DNA of 64,000 nucleotides from Cichorium intybus (Eukaryota; Streptophyta; Magnoliopsida; Asterales; Asteraceae): assembly GCA_023525715.1 (NCBI GenBank), contig CM042013.1, positions 80,248,494 through 80,312,493 of the forward strand, in the 5' to 3' direction. The translations under genes and the position numbers were made by a program. Positions 53,928 to 64,000 of the stretch are shown piece after piece. Below the pieces are notes generated by a model. It ran no database searches and was not told the DNA's origin. It was given only the letters and a program-made list of their open reading frames with translations. Positions within the stretch are counted from its first letter, which is position 1. The number at the start of each line of letters is the position of its first letter.

Positions 53928-54640
53928 TTAATATCTAAATGCGAGTTGTTCCAATACTTGAATCTCTACCAAGCACTCATGAGGGTTAGTCGCAATCACC
54001 ATGCTATGTCTAATCACTATAAACAATCTACTAACACTCATGACAGTCTTAAATCACTACTTGCTTCCAAGAGTATGACCGACTGTGGATGTTTGAGTAA
54101 ATTAATACTCGGTAAGCGGGTTCCAAACATGCTAAGTGAAGCACAGTGTTAAAACCATGCGAACGACACCCTCTTAGCTTATTACCAAGTCTCTATGTGA
54201 TAATCACAAATTCAGATGTATTTTAATAGTGTTTATATGTTTCTTGGTTCTATTAAACTTATAATTAAGATTTTAGTAGTCTATATACCCAAAATGACCT
54301 TCATTTTGTCTATGACCCCAAAATAACCTTCGTTTTGTTTTGTGTCGACATCATTGCAGATTATCGGATCAGTCATTTTTCCGATGATACCTTAATGTGT
54401 TTTGTTACTTTTCTCTCTTAACTCAACTACGGTAAATGGCGGTATTCCCTGAGTATGCGTTTTGATTTCTCATGGTCCTTGGGTTCTTTAGTCAAGATGA
54501 CTGCACCCTTGGTGTCTAAAAGATTTCAAGGTTTTCATGACGTTGAGGACAACCATCAATATACATATGAAACTCTTCATCCATGAAGTCTTTAGTATCA
54601 TCAGTTGATGCAAATACTTAAACTCTTCTACAGATTTAGT
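53928..54640 (-). other. Cop-D 3' region, second part
   Basis: Continues the sequence interrupted at 50749; homologous to Cop-C 7576-8100. No frame. Confidence 0.65.
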
Positions 54641-55280
54641 AATTTCAGATTTGGAACTCCTCTCAAATTATTATTATATTCGCCCCAAATACAACTCTTT
54701 GTGTGCTTTAATAATCAGTCAAGTGACTTTTGCCAGGCTTGTCCTGAAATTGACTTACTGCGTTCTAAGTATGCAAGTTTTTAGAAATAAGTTCATGACA
54801 CTTATGATTGATCCAGTAGCAGAAGATCATGGGATTCGACTCATCTTGTTCTGAACTCCTTCAGTATCAGAGGATTACTATTAATCCTGTGTCATAACTT
54901 AGAAAACTCTTTTTCTGGATGTCATGCATCTTGAATTTCTTCAAGATCATACTCGAAATTTGGCTAAGTCCCTTCAGACATTTTCATTTATCTCTACAGA
55001 TTCTTGTACCACGTGTGTATATTGTATCTCATTTAGTCCTTTTATAGCGAATCATTTCTTAATGCCAAGTCATTACACTTTCTAACAATAATAAATGTTT
55101 CCTATAAGCACTATGTCGTCGACATATGTTGATAGGGCAGATTTCAATAATACTACTACTAGCTTTGACATAATTATAGGACTCTTTCATGCTTTCACAA
55201 AATCCAAACACTTGGCATATATTATGAAATGATCCTGGCTTGCGAGGTGCTCGTTTGATTCTCTAGGTGAATCTTTTGAG
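54641..55280 (-). pseudogene. Cop-D RT and RNase H remnant
   Basis: The minus strand holds STYVDDIVLIGN (55140-55100), an intact RT catalytic box, between a damaged upstream stretch (ANKHLASQDHFII) and a downstream VSQFQDKPGKS, the start of RNase H. Frame changes and stops on both sides; neither domain is complete. Confidence 0.75.
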
Positions 55281-57027
55281 CTGTCTACATTCTGTGCGCC
55301 TTACACACAACCCCTATGTTTTCCATTCAAGGAAAACGGTTCAGATCATCCAATCTTGCTATGACTCACGAAGTGCAGTTGCATCAAACGATATCTTTAC
55401 AGACTCATTCTTAGCTCCTGATGAGAGTCCTTTTCTCAGAATCAATATCTTGAGTCTGAGCATTGCCCTACTTAACCAGTTTTTCTTTGAATGTGAGTAC
55501 ATTCCAACCTATGTTGTCTTCTTTTTGAAGATTCAATTACTCCCACAGGTTTTTAGGCCATGTGTAAGATCTGTCAAACTAATACACAGACTGAGTCTCA
55601 CCTTTTCATATCCTCTATTTGACTGTAACTAGGCTCAACAATGCTTCCATGTAGTTGGATTACTCATCCGTACCAACTTAGTGTTTTACCACTAATTAGT
55701 GAATCACCTTTTAGTAATATGAGACCATAATACGTCATGAAGGTGATCAATACTATTTGACTTCCTTTAATGGGAATCTGATCCCTAGTTAATTCCTAGT
55801 GTTGACTAAAGGTTCCTTCATTGCTTTATTCTTGAATGTCTTCATAATTTCCCTTACTCCCACTGGTTGCTTAGGATGTGAGCTCTTTCTAAAGAAAGAC
55901 TCTTCATTCGAGATATAAACATTTGTTCTCAAGTGAATTATAAACCAAGTATCCAAGGAACTTGCGGGATGACCAATGAAATAACACTACCAATTGGGTT
56001 TAGGCTAGTTATGAGGTTCTGATGAACACTACAAGACTCCAGACCTTTACATTTCAGACGGTGTATGTGCAACCTACTTAGTCTAAGATGTAGTTATTAA
56101 GTTATTTGTGGTTTAGCTGATCGAAATATCTAATCTTTCGAAACTGATTGAGTGTATCTTGACACATCGATGATCGAACCATTTCAAGAAATGTTCGACT
56201 TCTCCATTTATAACATCAGTGTTCATTAGAAGGACATGACTTGTGAAACGATTTCACAGTTCCTCATTTACTCAGATTTCAACTTTGTTGATTTTTATAC
56301 TTCACTTTGAAATCTTTGAATAATTTAAAGCTTCTAACTACTATTTAAACAAAGTTATATTTGCTAAACTGATTGACAAATATAATGAAGTATAACTAAT
56401 TGTGACCAGACTGGGATCTGGGCAGTGCATTGGAACCGGTGTGCATATTGCCCTATAATCTCGATTTCTTTCACATCTCTATGGGAATTATGACTTTGTT
56501 AATTTAATCAAGATTTTGCATTCATCATATGACTTTAAATCAAATGATTCCAAAGTCCTTTCCACTTGGATCTTTGGTTGATGCAATTCTTGTTTAAATC
56601 TAATTCTAACAATCATACAAACACAATTATGTATCCAATACACTTTTGGATGTATCAACATTCAAATAATCACTATTTATGCAATCAACACATTCACGCA
56701 ACATTATAAGGATATCATAAAAAATAACTAATACTTTTATAAAAAAACATCAATATTTTCATTAAAACGAAATAAATATCCTTAAAGCAATGTAAAATAT
56801 GAAATACAATGTTATATGTAAATACTTGCTAATAACAGAATAAAATATCTAACTAAACATAAAAAATGCATGAGCTCATGATCCCGATCCTATAATAACA
56901 GTAGTGCTGTCACGATCTGAATAAGCTCATATGCATCAGTGTCCCGCATCCTACTAAGTCCCTACATACAGTGCAAATGTGAGAAACACATCATGTATTA
57001 AGGAATTAAGGATCAGAAGTTTGAGTT
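55281..57027 (-). other. Cop-D degenerate spacer between gag and RT
   Basis: 1.75 kb without readable domains, collinear with Cop-E 44700-46500. The part next to gag (56870-57010) is similar in both elements. No integrase motif was found. Confidence 0.5.
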
Positions 57028-57853
57028 TTAGATATACATGAGTTGCGTTAAATGTTTGGCTTTGGAGCATCTTCCAATCTTTCTGTGACTGTATCCTACC
57101 CCGTGAATTACCAGTTTGAGACACCTTAGAAGTGGCCCAACAGTTGCCCTAGACCGTTTCTTGATATGTCTCATGACCAGACTCAATCTCGAAGTAGCTG
57201 GATTAGTGGAATTATGTATCTCTATGAACGACTCATACAGAGTCAACATCGAATCCATCTCGATGATAGAATTATCCTAGTTTCCCTTTCTATACATCTG
57301 ATTGAACATATCATATCGGCTGGTCAACGAGTCGAGAATGATGTTAGCGCTCAACTCCCAATTAATAGGGTGACCAAGTCTGTACAGCTCGCTAATGTAT
57401 CACTCAATCTTGAGGACATGCGAACCGACACTACTTCCTTATTCTAGCTTGCATCCTTCAAGTTCTTTGAAGATCCTAGTTCATTCTCGTTCTACCGGCT
57501 CTCGGAACCTTTCCTCAACCAGATATGCTAAATCGTAAGGACCTAGAAACTCAAAATCCCTAAGGATCTCGGGGCCAATGGTCATCAGCATGACTACGAA
57601 CTTCCACGGACTCATCAATCAGGAAATCATGCTCATCGCGGAATTCCTGTGTGGTGCCATTCCTAGGTAGAATAAGGAGGGGACTCTCAATCAGATATGA
57701 CTTGCCTTCGAACTTTAGAACAAGATTCCAAGTGCTAAACAAGTCCAGATAGTTCAGACCAGTAAGCTTATCCATATCCAGCAAGTACTTCTTAAAGCTT
57801 TCAGAGATGGGTGATGGAGGAGAAGAAGGAGAATTGACACTTGCTTCAGACAT
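57028..57853 (-). pseudogene. Cop-D gag (frameshifted)
   Basis: ATG at 57853 opens MSEASVNSPSSPPSPISESF, KYLLDMDKLTGLNYLDLFST, LILPRNGTTQEFRDEHDFLI. After a frame change near 57600 comes sequence equivalent to the Cop-E gag core, then MDSMLTLYESFIEIHNSTNP (57258 onward), ending at 57028. As in Cop-E, no zinc knuckle precedes the stop. The stop and the non-coding sequence after it are shared with Cop-E. Confidence 0.82.
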
Positions 57854-58943
57854 CTATAAAGTCAGATTTTAGTTAGTTTAATTTTAATCCTTTTAAACAA
57901 TTACCTAATTATCATTTAACAAGGTTAAGATCCAAAATCTCCCAGTTATGATGTGAAGAGGGATGCTGTAATAACAACATAATGGTCATTAAGGTAGATA
58001 TACATTTATCAATTTCAGTCTCTATAAAATTCCTAAGTCTATGAGATTCATTGACTAAGGTTCAATGGCATGTTAATCTCACTTATGCATGTCTCAAATC
58101 CATGACAGGGATGTTGTGGATCATGGATCAGATGGTGAATACACCATGGAAAAACCGCATGATCCCCGACTTAAGATACGCTTAAGAAACACGAGTGCCA
58201 CATCATCTTCAACTATGACATAGATTGACGTGCCGGTTAAGTACACAGCTCTATTAACATATCAAAAAGAAAATGTGCATTTTTCAAGGATAACATATGA
58301 TTCACATTTTATTTTAATTAAAACCGGACTTTTGTGTTAATACTTCTAAGTTAAATACTTTTTAACTGATAAACATTTCCCTATCAATACCAGTCAGTAA
58401 CTCCACTATGTAAAACATGACAGGTGGTGAGGGGTAGACAATAAATTTCATTTAAAACCCGACCTCATTAGGATTCATAAGAATCCTCCTTCAAACCTTC
58501 AAACACATTTAAAGTGGATGAGCCTAGTCATGGTTTGACCAATGTTCTTGTTTTAATTTAAGTTTTAATAATATATAGATACTGTTCTAAATATATTAAG
58601 GGTAAAATTTTAAACAATTTAAAATTTCTGTTTGTTATATTTAATTCAATTAAAAAAATTTAATAATTAAGTTTATTAACTTAAATCAAAGGAAAGTAGT
58701 TTAGGCAATAAGCTACTTAAGGAAACTAAGCAAGTTAGGAAACTTGCAAGGCAAGGAGGGTTTGTAAAACCCTAGCCACCAAGTCCTATGGAGGGTTACT
58801 AAACCCTCCAAAACTTCGATAAACAACTATCAAGAACATAGATTGGGAAAAATTCATAACATGCAATTTTAATGATTAATCTAGAAGGCAAAAACAATTC
58901 ATATTCAGGTTTTAATCTAAGGTGCTTGCAACCTTAGAACAAT
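57854..58943 (-). other. Cop-D 5' leader
   Basis: About 1.1 kb of untranslated leader, homologous to the Cop-E leader and to Cop-G at 63360-64000. Nothing coding. Confidence 0.65.
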
Positions 58944-58956
58944 GGCTCTGATACCA
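58944..58956 (-). other. Cop-D primer binding site (tRNA-iMet type)
   Basis: Minus strand TGGTATCAGAGCC, one base from the LTR end. Confidence 0.88.
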
Positions 58957-58957
58957 C

Positions 58958-59220
58958 TGTTGGGATTTTTATTGATTAACACTAATCATACAGGTAGTGG
59001 AAGATAAAACAAATTAAATCCCAAAAACCGAGCAAGATCATAATATGTTCATAACAATATCACAAGTTCATAACAGTTCCATCAAAAACAGGATAAAATC
59101 GATCCATACCTTTTGTTTGGATGTTAAGGATCCAAACCAGAATCTCTCTAATGAGTCACACCCAAGATCACCAGAAGAACAAGCAAACAGAAACTTCTTC
59201 AGGCTGAAGAAGTCGATCTC
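58958..59220 (-). repeat. Cop-D 5' LTR, distal piece
   Basis: TGTTGGGATTTTTATTG..., homologous to 8894-9093 and 49700-49730. Cut at GTCGATCTC by the solo LTR; resumes at 62195 with ATCTAGAGAACCC, which is contiguous in the other LTR (49727). Confidence 0.85.
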
Positions 59221-62194
59221 TGTCACACCCCCAAACCACGATGGCGGAAACGTCTGAGGGTGGATGACTTCATGAACAGTATCACAACAACGTTTGTACA
59301 ATAGTGATCAAAGCAAACACATCCATCATATACATAATTGTAAATGTTACAATAGTTCAAAAGATTGTATGTTTTGAATACAATTACAATATGATATCAA
59401 AATACATAGTATGACGCCATAGCGACCCATCGTCAAAGGTTGTAGTTACCCTATCAATTTCCTGAGAATACAAGTAGTTTGAAAGAGTGTCAACATTACG
59501 TTGGTGAGTTCATAAGATTTTTATATGAGAAATTTCATAATCCTTTTTCCTTGTAGAAAGATAGTGTTTGAAACCAGAAAATCCAATATTTTCTTATAAA
59601 TGAGTAGTAGTCTTAAAACCCAAAGACCGAAAATGTATAAGTATTTGTATACTTGAAAATAGTATTACGTAGTTTTATTCTTGTATAAAACCATGTCAAT
59701 AGGTGTTTACTGGTAGTCGAATTGTAGATTTAATTCCACAAAAGTCGTATGTATAAGTAAACCGTACTTATATTTATATCTTTGATAAAACATAGTTTTA
59801 ATTCCCATAGAATCAGTGTGTATAAGTAAAACCATACTTATATTTGTAACTTGTTAAAATGTAGTTTAATACCATAAAACTTGTATGAGAAATCTCTTTC
59901 CTTGTAAAATGTAGTATTGTAATCCAAGGAAATCCAATATTTTCTTATGAATGTATCCAAGTCCTTAAGACCCAAGGACTAAAATGTATAGCATAGTTTG
60001 TAGTATAAAGCCATTGAAAATGTACATTTCCACGTAAACAATTTAATAAAGTTGATATCCCATGTGAGACGTCCTATAACCATACTGTGACCATGTAGGC
60101 CTGCTTCGATGTTCTTCAGGCGTCGGACTGTTATGACATTTGTCACCTCAGACCCGTCGGTCTAGCTGTAGCTAGCAGCTCAGGTGCGGGGTTGTCAATC
60201 CCGTATAGATCTATTCACAAATATCACGCTCTCTTACCGAGACTCTCGTTATAAATTTCAGGACTTATAGTATGTACTTAAATAAGCACTGTGAAGACCC
60301 GTCTCACAAAAATGTATGTATCAATCAACTTGTTAAAGTTTGTATATGAAAAACCTTTGTATTTGTCTATTATCATTTTTCCTATGATAATATAGTAATG
60401 TATAATAATTATATATTTTATATAATTATTTGTCTTCTTTAAAACGTCATAGTAACATTTGTATCAACAAACTATTCCTATAATAGTTTATTTTTAGTAT
60501 TCCGTTGTGAAAAGCATATATTTACAAATATATGTGAAATAACTTATCTAGATGGTTATAAAAAACTTCTTTTAAGATATATTCTCCACAATAGTGGTGT
60601 AATAAATTGGTTATACCTTTATTAATTCCAATATAATATTTCATGACTATCAAATAAAGAACGGCCAGGTAGAAGATCAAATGGGAAGGCAGGACCCTTT
60701 CAGCGTATAAGCCTTTCGGAAATCCAGCAACCTAGCCCAAATGATCGGCCTAGACACCGCCCTCGTAAGTAGATCATTCGATATTATTTTTGGAATTATA
60801 ATTGAATTGTTTAATCATGTTTACAAAATTCGCATTTCGTTTACTATTGTTATAAATGAGTATAAATAACTATTTTTATAGTATAACTTGTATTCTCCCC
60901 CCTTAAAAACTTGAATAAAGATAAAAAAGAAGGGGTATGAACTCAACTCAATGTCGACTAGGATCTTATCGCCAATTGTTGTTAGATCGCCCGACTCCTC
61001 GTGCTTCTAACTCGAACTCACTATATTTATAACTGAAATAGCTACTTCTAACGCTCATTCTTCTTATATTTCTATATATATATATATCGAAGAATCTTCT
61101 AACAATACTATCTAGTGATATAGAGATCGAGATCTGAGGTGTGAGGAAATGAGAGGATTGAAGCCTCTATTTATAGTAAATTTATTTTCGTATAGCGGCC
61201 CTCAAGATACAGACATTTGACGTTTATAACTTTTAAATTTTGTTTATGACAAAACATACCCTTAAAATACTCTTTAAATAGATTTAATAGTTTTTATATA
61301 AAATAAATGATTTTTGTTTATAAAAATATAATCTACAAAAATCGTAGTTTAATAATATCATCTTTTTAACTAAAAGTCTTTAACGAATTAACGAAAGGGA
61401 ATTAATTGTAAGTTTAATAAAAATATAGGGTTTAAATGTAAATACAATTTCATTTTAAAGAAAAAGAAAATATTAAATATAAAACTAATATCAATAATTT
61501 TAAATTTTGACGCCAGATTATTGGTATCGACGACACCGTTTTGACGGTAAATTTTTCCATTTTATAAAACGACATAATATTATTGATAAACTTAAAAATA
61601 CGTATTGAATACGTAGTATTCGAAATAAAAATACGAATTTTTTAAGGGTAAAATGTGTAAAATTGATTAAATAATGAAGTGGATCCCACTTTAATATAAA
61701 AATAATATTAATAAATTAAATAAAAAAACATGTTTTTCAAATCTCCACCTAACGGTGGAGACCAATTCATAGTCAAAATTTTTTTTATATATATTAATAT
61801 ATTATAATAATTAAACATCGCTTTCAAGTTAAATTATACGTTTTTTCTATCATAACTTTTTATATATAACGTTTGGTAAAAATATAAATATATATTCGGA
61901 ACCGTCGTATTTTTATCTACGTTTTGATATAAAATTTGTAATATTCCCAAGAGTTTTAAACTTTTACCGTTCACTATTCACGCCGGTTACTATTCATGCC
62001 GTAATTTTTTTTATATTAAAACATCTAGCTCAGCATGGTTTGTTCGTATAATTGACTTAAATTAGCATATGTAATATTATAATATCAAATAATACAACGT
62101 AGAGATTTTGAAATTTACATTTCACATATTGACTTTAACGTACGCTTTGGTTGACTTAAGTTGACTTTCGTTGACTAATTTGACAGTAGTCACA
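59221..62194 (-). repeat. solo gypsy-type LTR, 2,974 bp
   Basis: TGTCACACCCCCAAACCACG...CAGTAGTCACA, with TG...CA ends and flanking ATCTC (59216-59220) / ATCTA (62195-62199), a duplication with one mismatch. No internal region or second LTR. A minus-strand TATA box (CTATAAATAGAGG, about 61166-61176) implies U3 of ~1.0 kb and R/U5 of ~1.95 kb. The TGTCACACCCC end is common in plant gypsy elements. It probably arose by recombination between the two LTRs of a former full element. No coding frame inside. Confidence 0.8.
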
Positions 62195-62625
62195 ATCTAG
62201 AGAACCCTTGAAGGGTTATTGAAATCGACAAATGATGAGACGGGGAGGGTTTCCGGTAGGTGGCTGCTCACAAGGAGACTGGGATGCCTTAGGATTGCAC
62301 CCTAAGACCTTTATTTATAGTGCCTGGGCTCCTAGGGTTTCAAACATAGGAGCCTTTTGGCAGCCGCACCCTTTGGACTTGTTATACCAATTAATCTATT
62401 AATTAATTACAACCCAATCCCTGAATTAATTTCTATAAATTATTTTCTCAATTAATTCTTGATCTAGTTTTTGATTAATCAATTTCTTAATTAATTAATA
62501 AATTGATGATTCCTCTATTGTTTTTGCTACTGATTGTTTTTATTGGACCGTGAGGGCAACCCAAATAGGACCCTGCTATTATTAGAAATATCACCATAGT
62601 TGATGACTTGGACATATTTCCATCA
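62195..62625 (-). repeat. Cop-D 5' LTR, proximal piece
   Basis: Homologous to 49727-50185; minus-strand TATA box at about 62309-62320. Ends ATATTTCCATCA against the Cop-C RT. Confidence 0.85.
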
Positions 62626-62821
62626 AAATAGACCTCTCAAGCTTACACACTCTATCTGGATAATTGGCATATTCAAAATCCTTCGGTTGTGTCATATGCA
62701 CAACCTCTTTTTTTCCTTTAAGAAAGCGGTTTTAACGTCTATTTGTCATATCTCATAAAAATGAAGTTATGGCAAACAATATCCTAATAGACTTAATCTC
62801 AGCTACTGGTGAGAAGGTTTC
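62626..62821 (-). pseudogene. Cop-C reverse transcriptase, N-terminal fragment
   Basis: The minus strand reads ETFSPVAEIKSIRILFAITS, two stops in the following ~13 codons, FLKGKKEVVHMTQPKDFEYA and YPDRVCKLERSI. It continues logically into YGLKQAS at 8893 once Cop-D is removed. Its own N-terminal side is cut by Cop-G, exactly before ETFSP. Confidence 0.85.
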
Positions 62822-64000
62822 TGTTAGAATAATGTCCAATGTCATCAACTTGTGGTAATAGATCTAACAATGGCAGAAGTCCTTTTGGGTTGCCCTCATG
62901 ACCCAGAAAAACAAATAAAGTAAAAAATAAAAGAAAGGATTATCAGTTTATTAATTTATTAAGAAATAAATTAATTAGAAACTAGATCAATAAAATAATT
63001 GATAAATCAATCTAGAATTAATTTAGAATCAATTAAAGGGACTGGATTGTAACTGATTGAAGGTTTAATCAAAGATAACAAGTCCAGGGGGTGCGGCCGA
63101 GAAAAGGCTCCTAAGTTTGAAACCCTAAGAGCCCATGCACTATAAATAAAGGCCTTGGGATTCAAACCTAAGGCATCCCAAGCCTTAAGTGCCGCCAACT
63201 TCCTCCCTCTCCTCCTTTCCTGTGAAATCTCTTTGCCCTCTAGGGTTAGAGTTCTTTTGCTTATGATATGTCTGGTTTTCTAGAGATCATTGGGTGTGAA
63301 TCACTAGAGGGGTTCTACTTTGGATCCTGTTCATCATTGGTCTTAGGGTTTATGCTAGAAACTTGAATGTTCTTGTGGATGCTTGTTTATCGAAAAAGCC
63401 ACAGGCTTTTGTGCCTCCTTGCTTGTTTTAAAAAATGCTAGGGTTTAGGAAGGGTTTTTTGTGCCTTCTTGATGCTTGTCAAAAATTGTAGGGTTTAGGA
63501 AGGGTTTTCTGTGCCTCCTTCTGTACCTGGCGCCTAGGGTTACTGCCCTAACTTGCTTAGCTGCCTTATATGCATGTTGCCTTAATTTGATTATTCCAAT
63601 AGGATATAATTGTTTATTTAATTGATTGTTAATTAATATTAATTGAATTAATTAAATAAAATATCTTAAATTGTTTAAATACATTTATATATATTAAAAG
63701 ATTATTTATATATATAAAAGAATAAATTAAAATAAAAACATTGGTCAAACCATGACTAGGCTCACCCACAAAATTGTGTATAGGGTTTGAAGGAAGGTTC
63801 ATATGAACCTGAATGAAGTTGGTTTTTAAGTGGCATTCATTGCCCACCACCTTCATCACCCAACACCTTTTACCTTGTGGAGTTACCGAAAAGGTGTGTT
63901 AGGGCAATGTTTCCCTCTTTAAGTTAAAAGTATTAACTTAAAGTACTAAAATAAAACCTCGTTTTAATTATATATACACTGTGAACTATGTGCTACCCAT
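62822..64000 (+). mobile_element. Cop-G, 5' end of a copia element running off the window
   Basis: TGTTAGAATAATGTCC at 62822 starts an LTR of the Cop-F family; TATA-like CTATAAATAAAGG at about 63141. LTR homology ends near 63335, and no primer site is found; the sequence continues as leader homologous to Cop-D 58300-58900 (inverted), so the R/U5 end and primer site appear deleted. A tandem near-repeat of GGGTTTAGGAAGGGTTTT occurs at 63430-63510. No gag start is reached before the window ends. Confidence 0.75.

Noticed and set aside
60880..60910. CT run TATTCTCCCCCCTTAAAAAC as a polypurine tract of a full element
   Set aside because: No LTR start or end on either side; the TG...CA ends and the flanking duplication support a single solo LTR from 59221 to 62194 instead.

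Overview
The window looks like eudicot plant nuclear DNA, probably intergenic heterochromatin, made almost entirely of LTR retrotransposons inserted into one another. I see no intact host gene, tRNA, rRNA or CRISPR array. Plant assignment rests on plant Ty1-copia (including a Sirevirus-type element), an Athila Ty3-gypsy with a tRNA-Asp primer site, tRNA-iMet primer sites elsewhere, CTATAAATA promoters and a PIF/Harbinger transposase relic. A composite (Asteraceae) host is a guess from general resemblance of the repeats, not something I could test.

Names used here: Cop-A to Cop-G (copia), SIRE-1 (Sirevirus-type copia), Gyp-A and Gyp-B (gypsy), Ath-1 (Athila), sLTR (solo gypsy LTR). Layout: 1-727 broken Harbinger transposase; 1313-1992 degenerate ACACG-rich repeat; 2138-4020 and 5866-6307 two parts of minus-strand Cop-A, with a plus-strand Cop-B 3' end between them (4021-5865); 6308-8893 and 62626-62821 two parts of minus-strand Cop-C; 8894-62625 minus-strand Cop-D inserted in the Cop-C reverse transcriptase. 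Cop-D is interrupted by Gyp-A (9094-49699, in its 3' LTR), Cop-F (50750-53927, in its 3' region) and the 2,974-bp sLTR (59221-62194, in its 5' LTR). Gyp-A is interrupted by SIRE-1 (9540-20585, in its 3' LTR) and Cop-E (25429-49289, in its 5' LTR). Cop-E gag is split by Ath-1 (27711-44082), and Ath-1 gag is split by Gyp-B (29632-38013). At the right edge Cop-G (62822-64000+) interrupts the other half of the Cop-C reverse transcriptase.

The deepest chain is Cop-A > Cop-C > Cop-D > Gyp-A > Cop-E > Ath-1 > Gyp-B, seven levels. Split reading frames and 5-bp target duplications give the order: the two innermost insertions (SIRE-1, Gyp-B) have perfect duplications (GGCTC, CCTAG), while the outer ones carry one mismatch.

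The only long open reading frames are the gag (12948-15572) and pol (15573-18308) of SIRE-1. They share one frame and are separated by a single TAA. They lie on the plus strand although the LTRs, primer site, polypurine tract and RNase H end of the same element are on the minus strand, so the gag-pol body is inverted inside its own young LTRs, with extra LTR pieces at one breakpoint. This is the most unusual structure in the window. All other coding regions are degenerate. Nothing here convincingly points to a new molecular system; the interest lies in retrotransposon structure.
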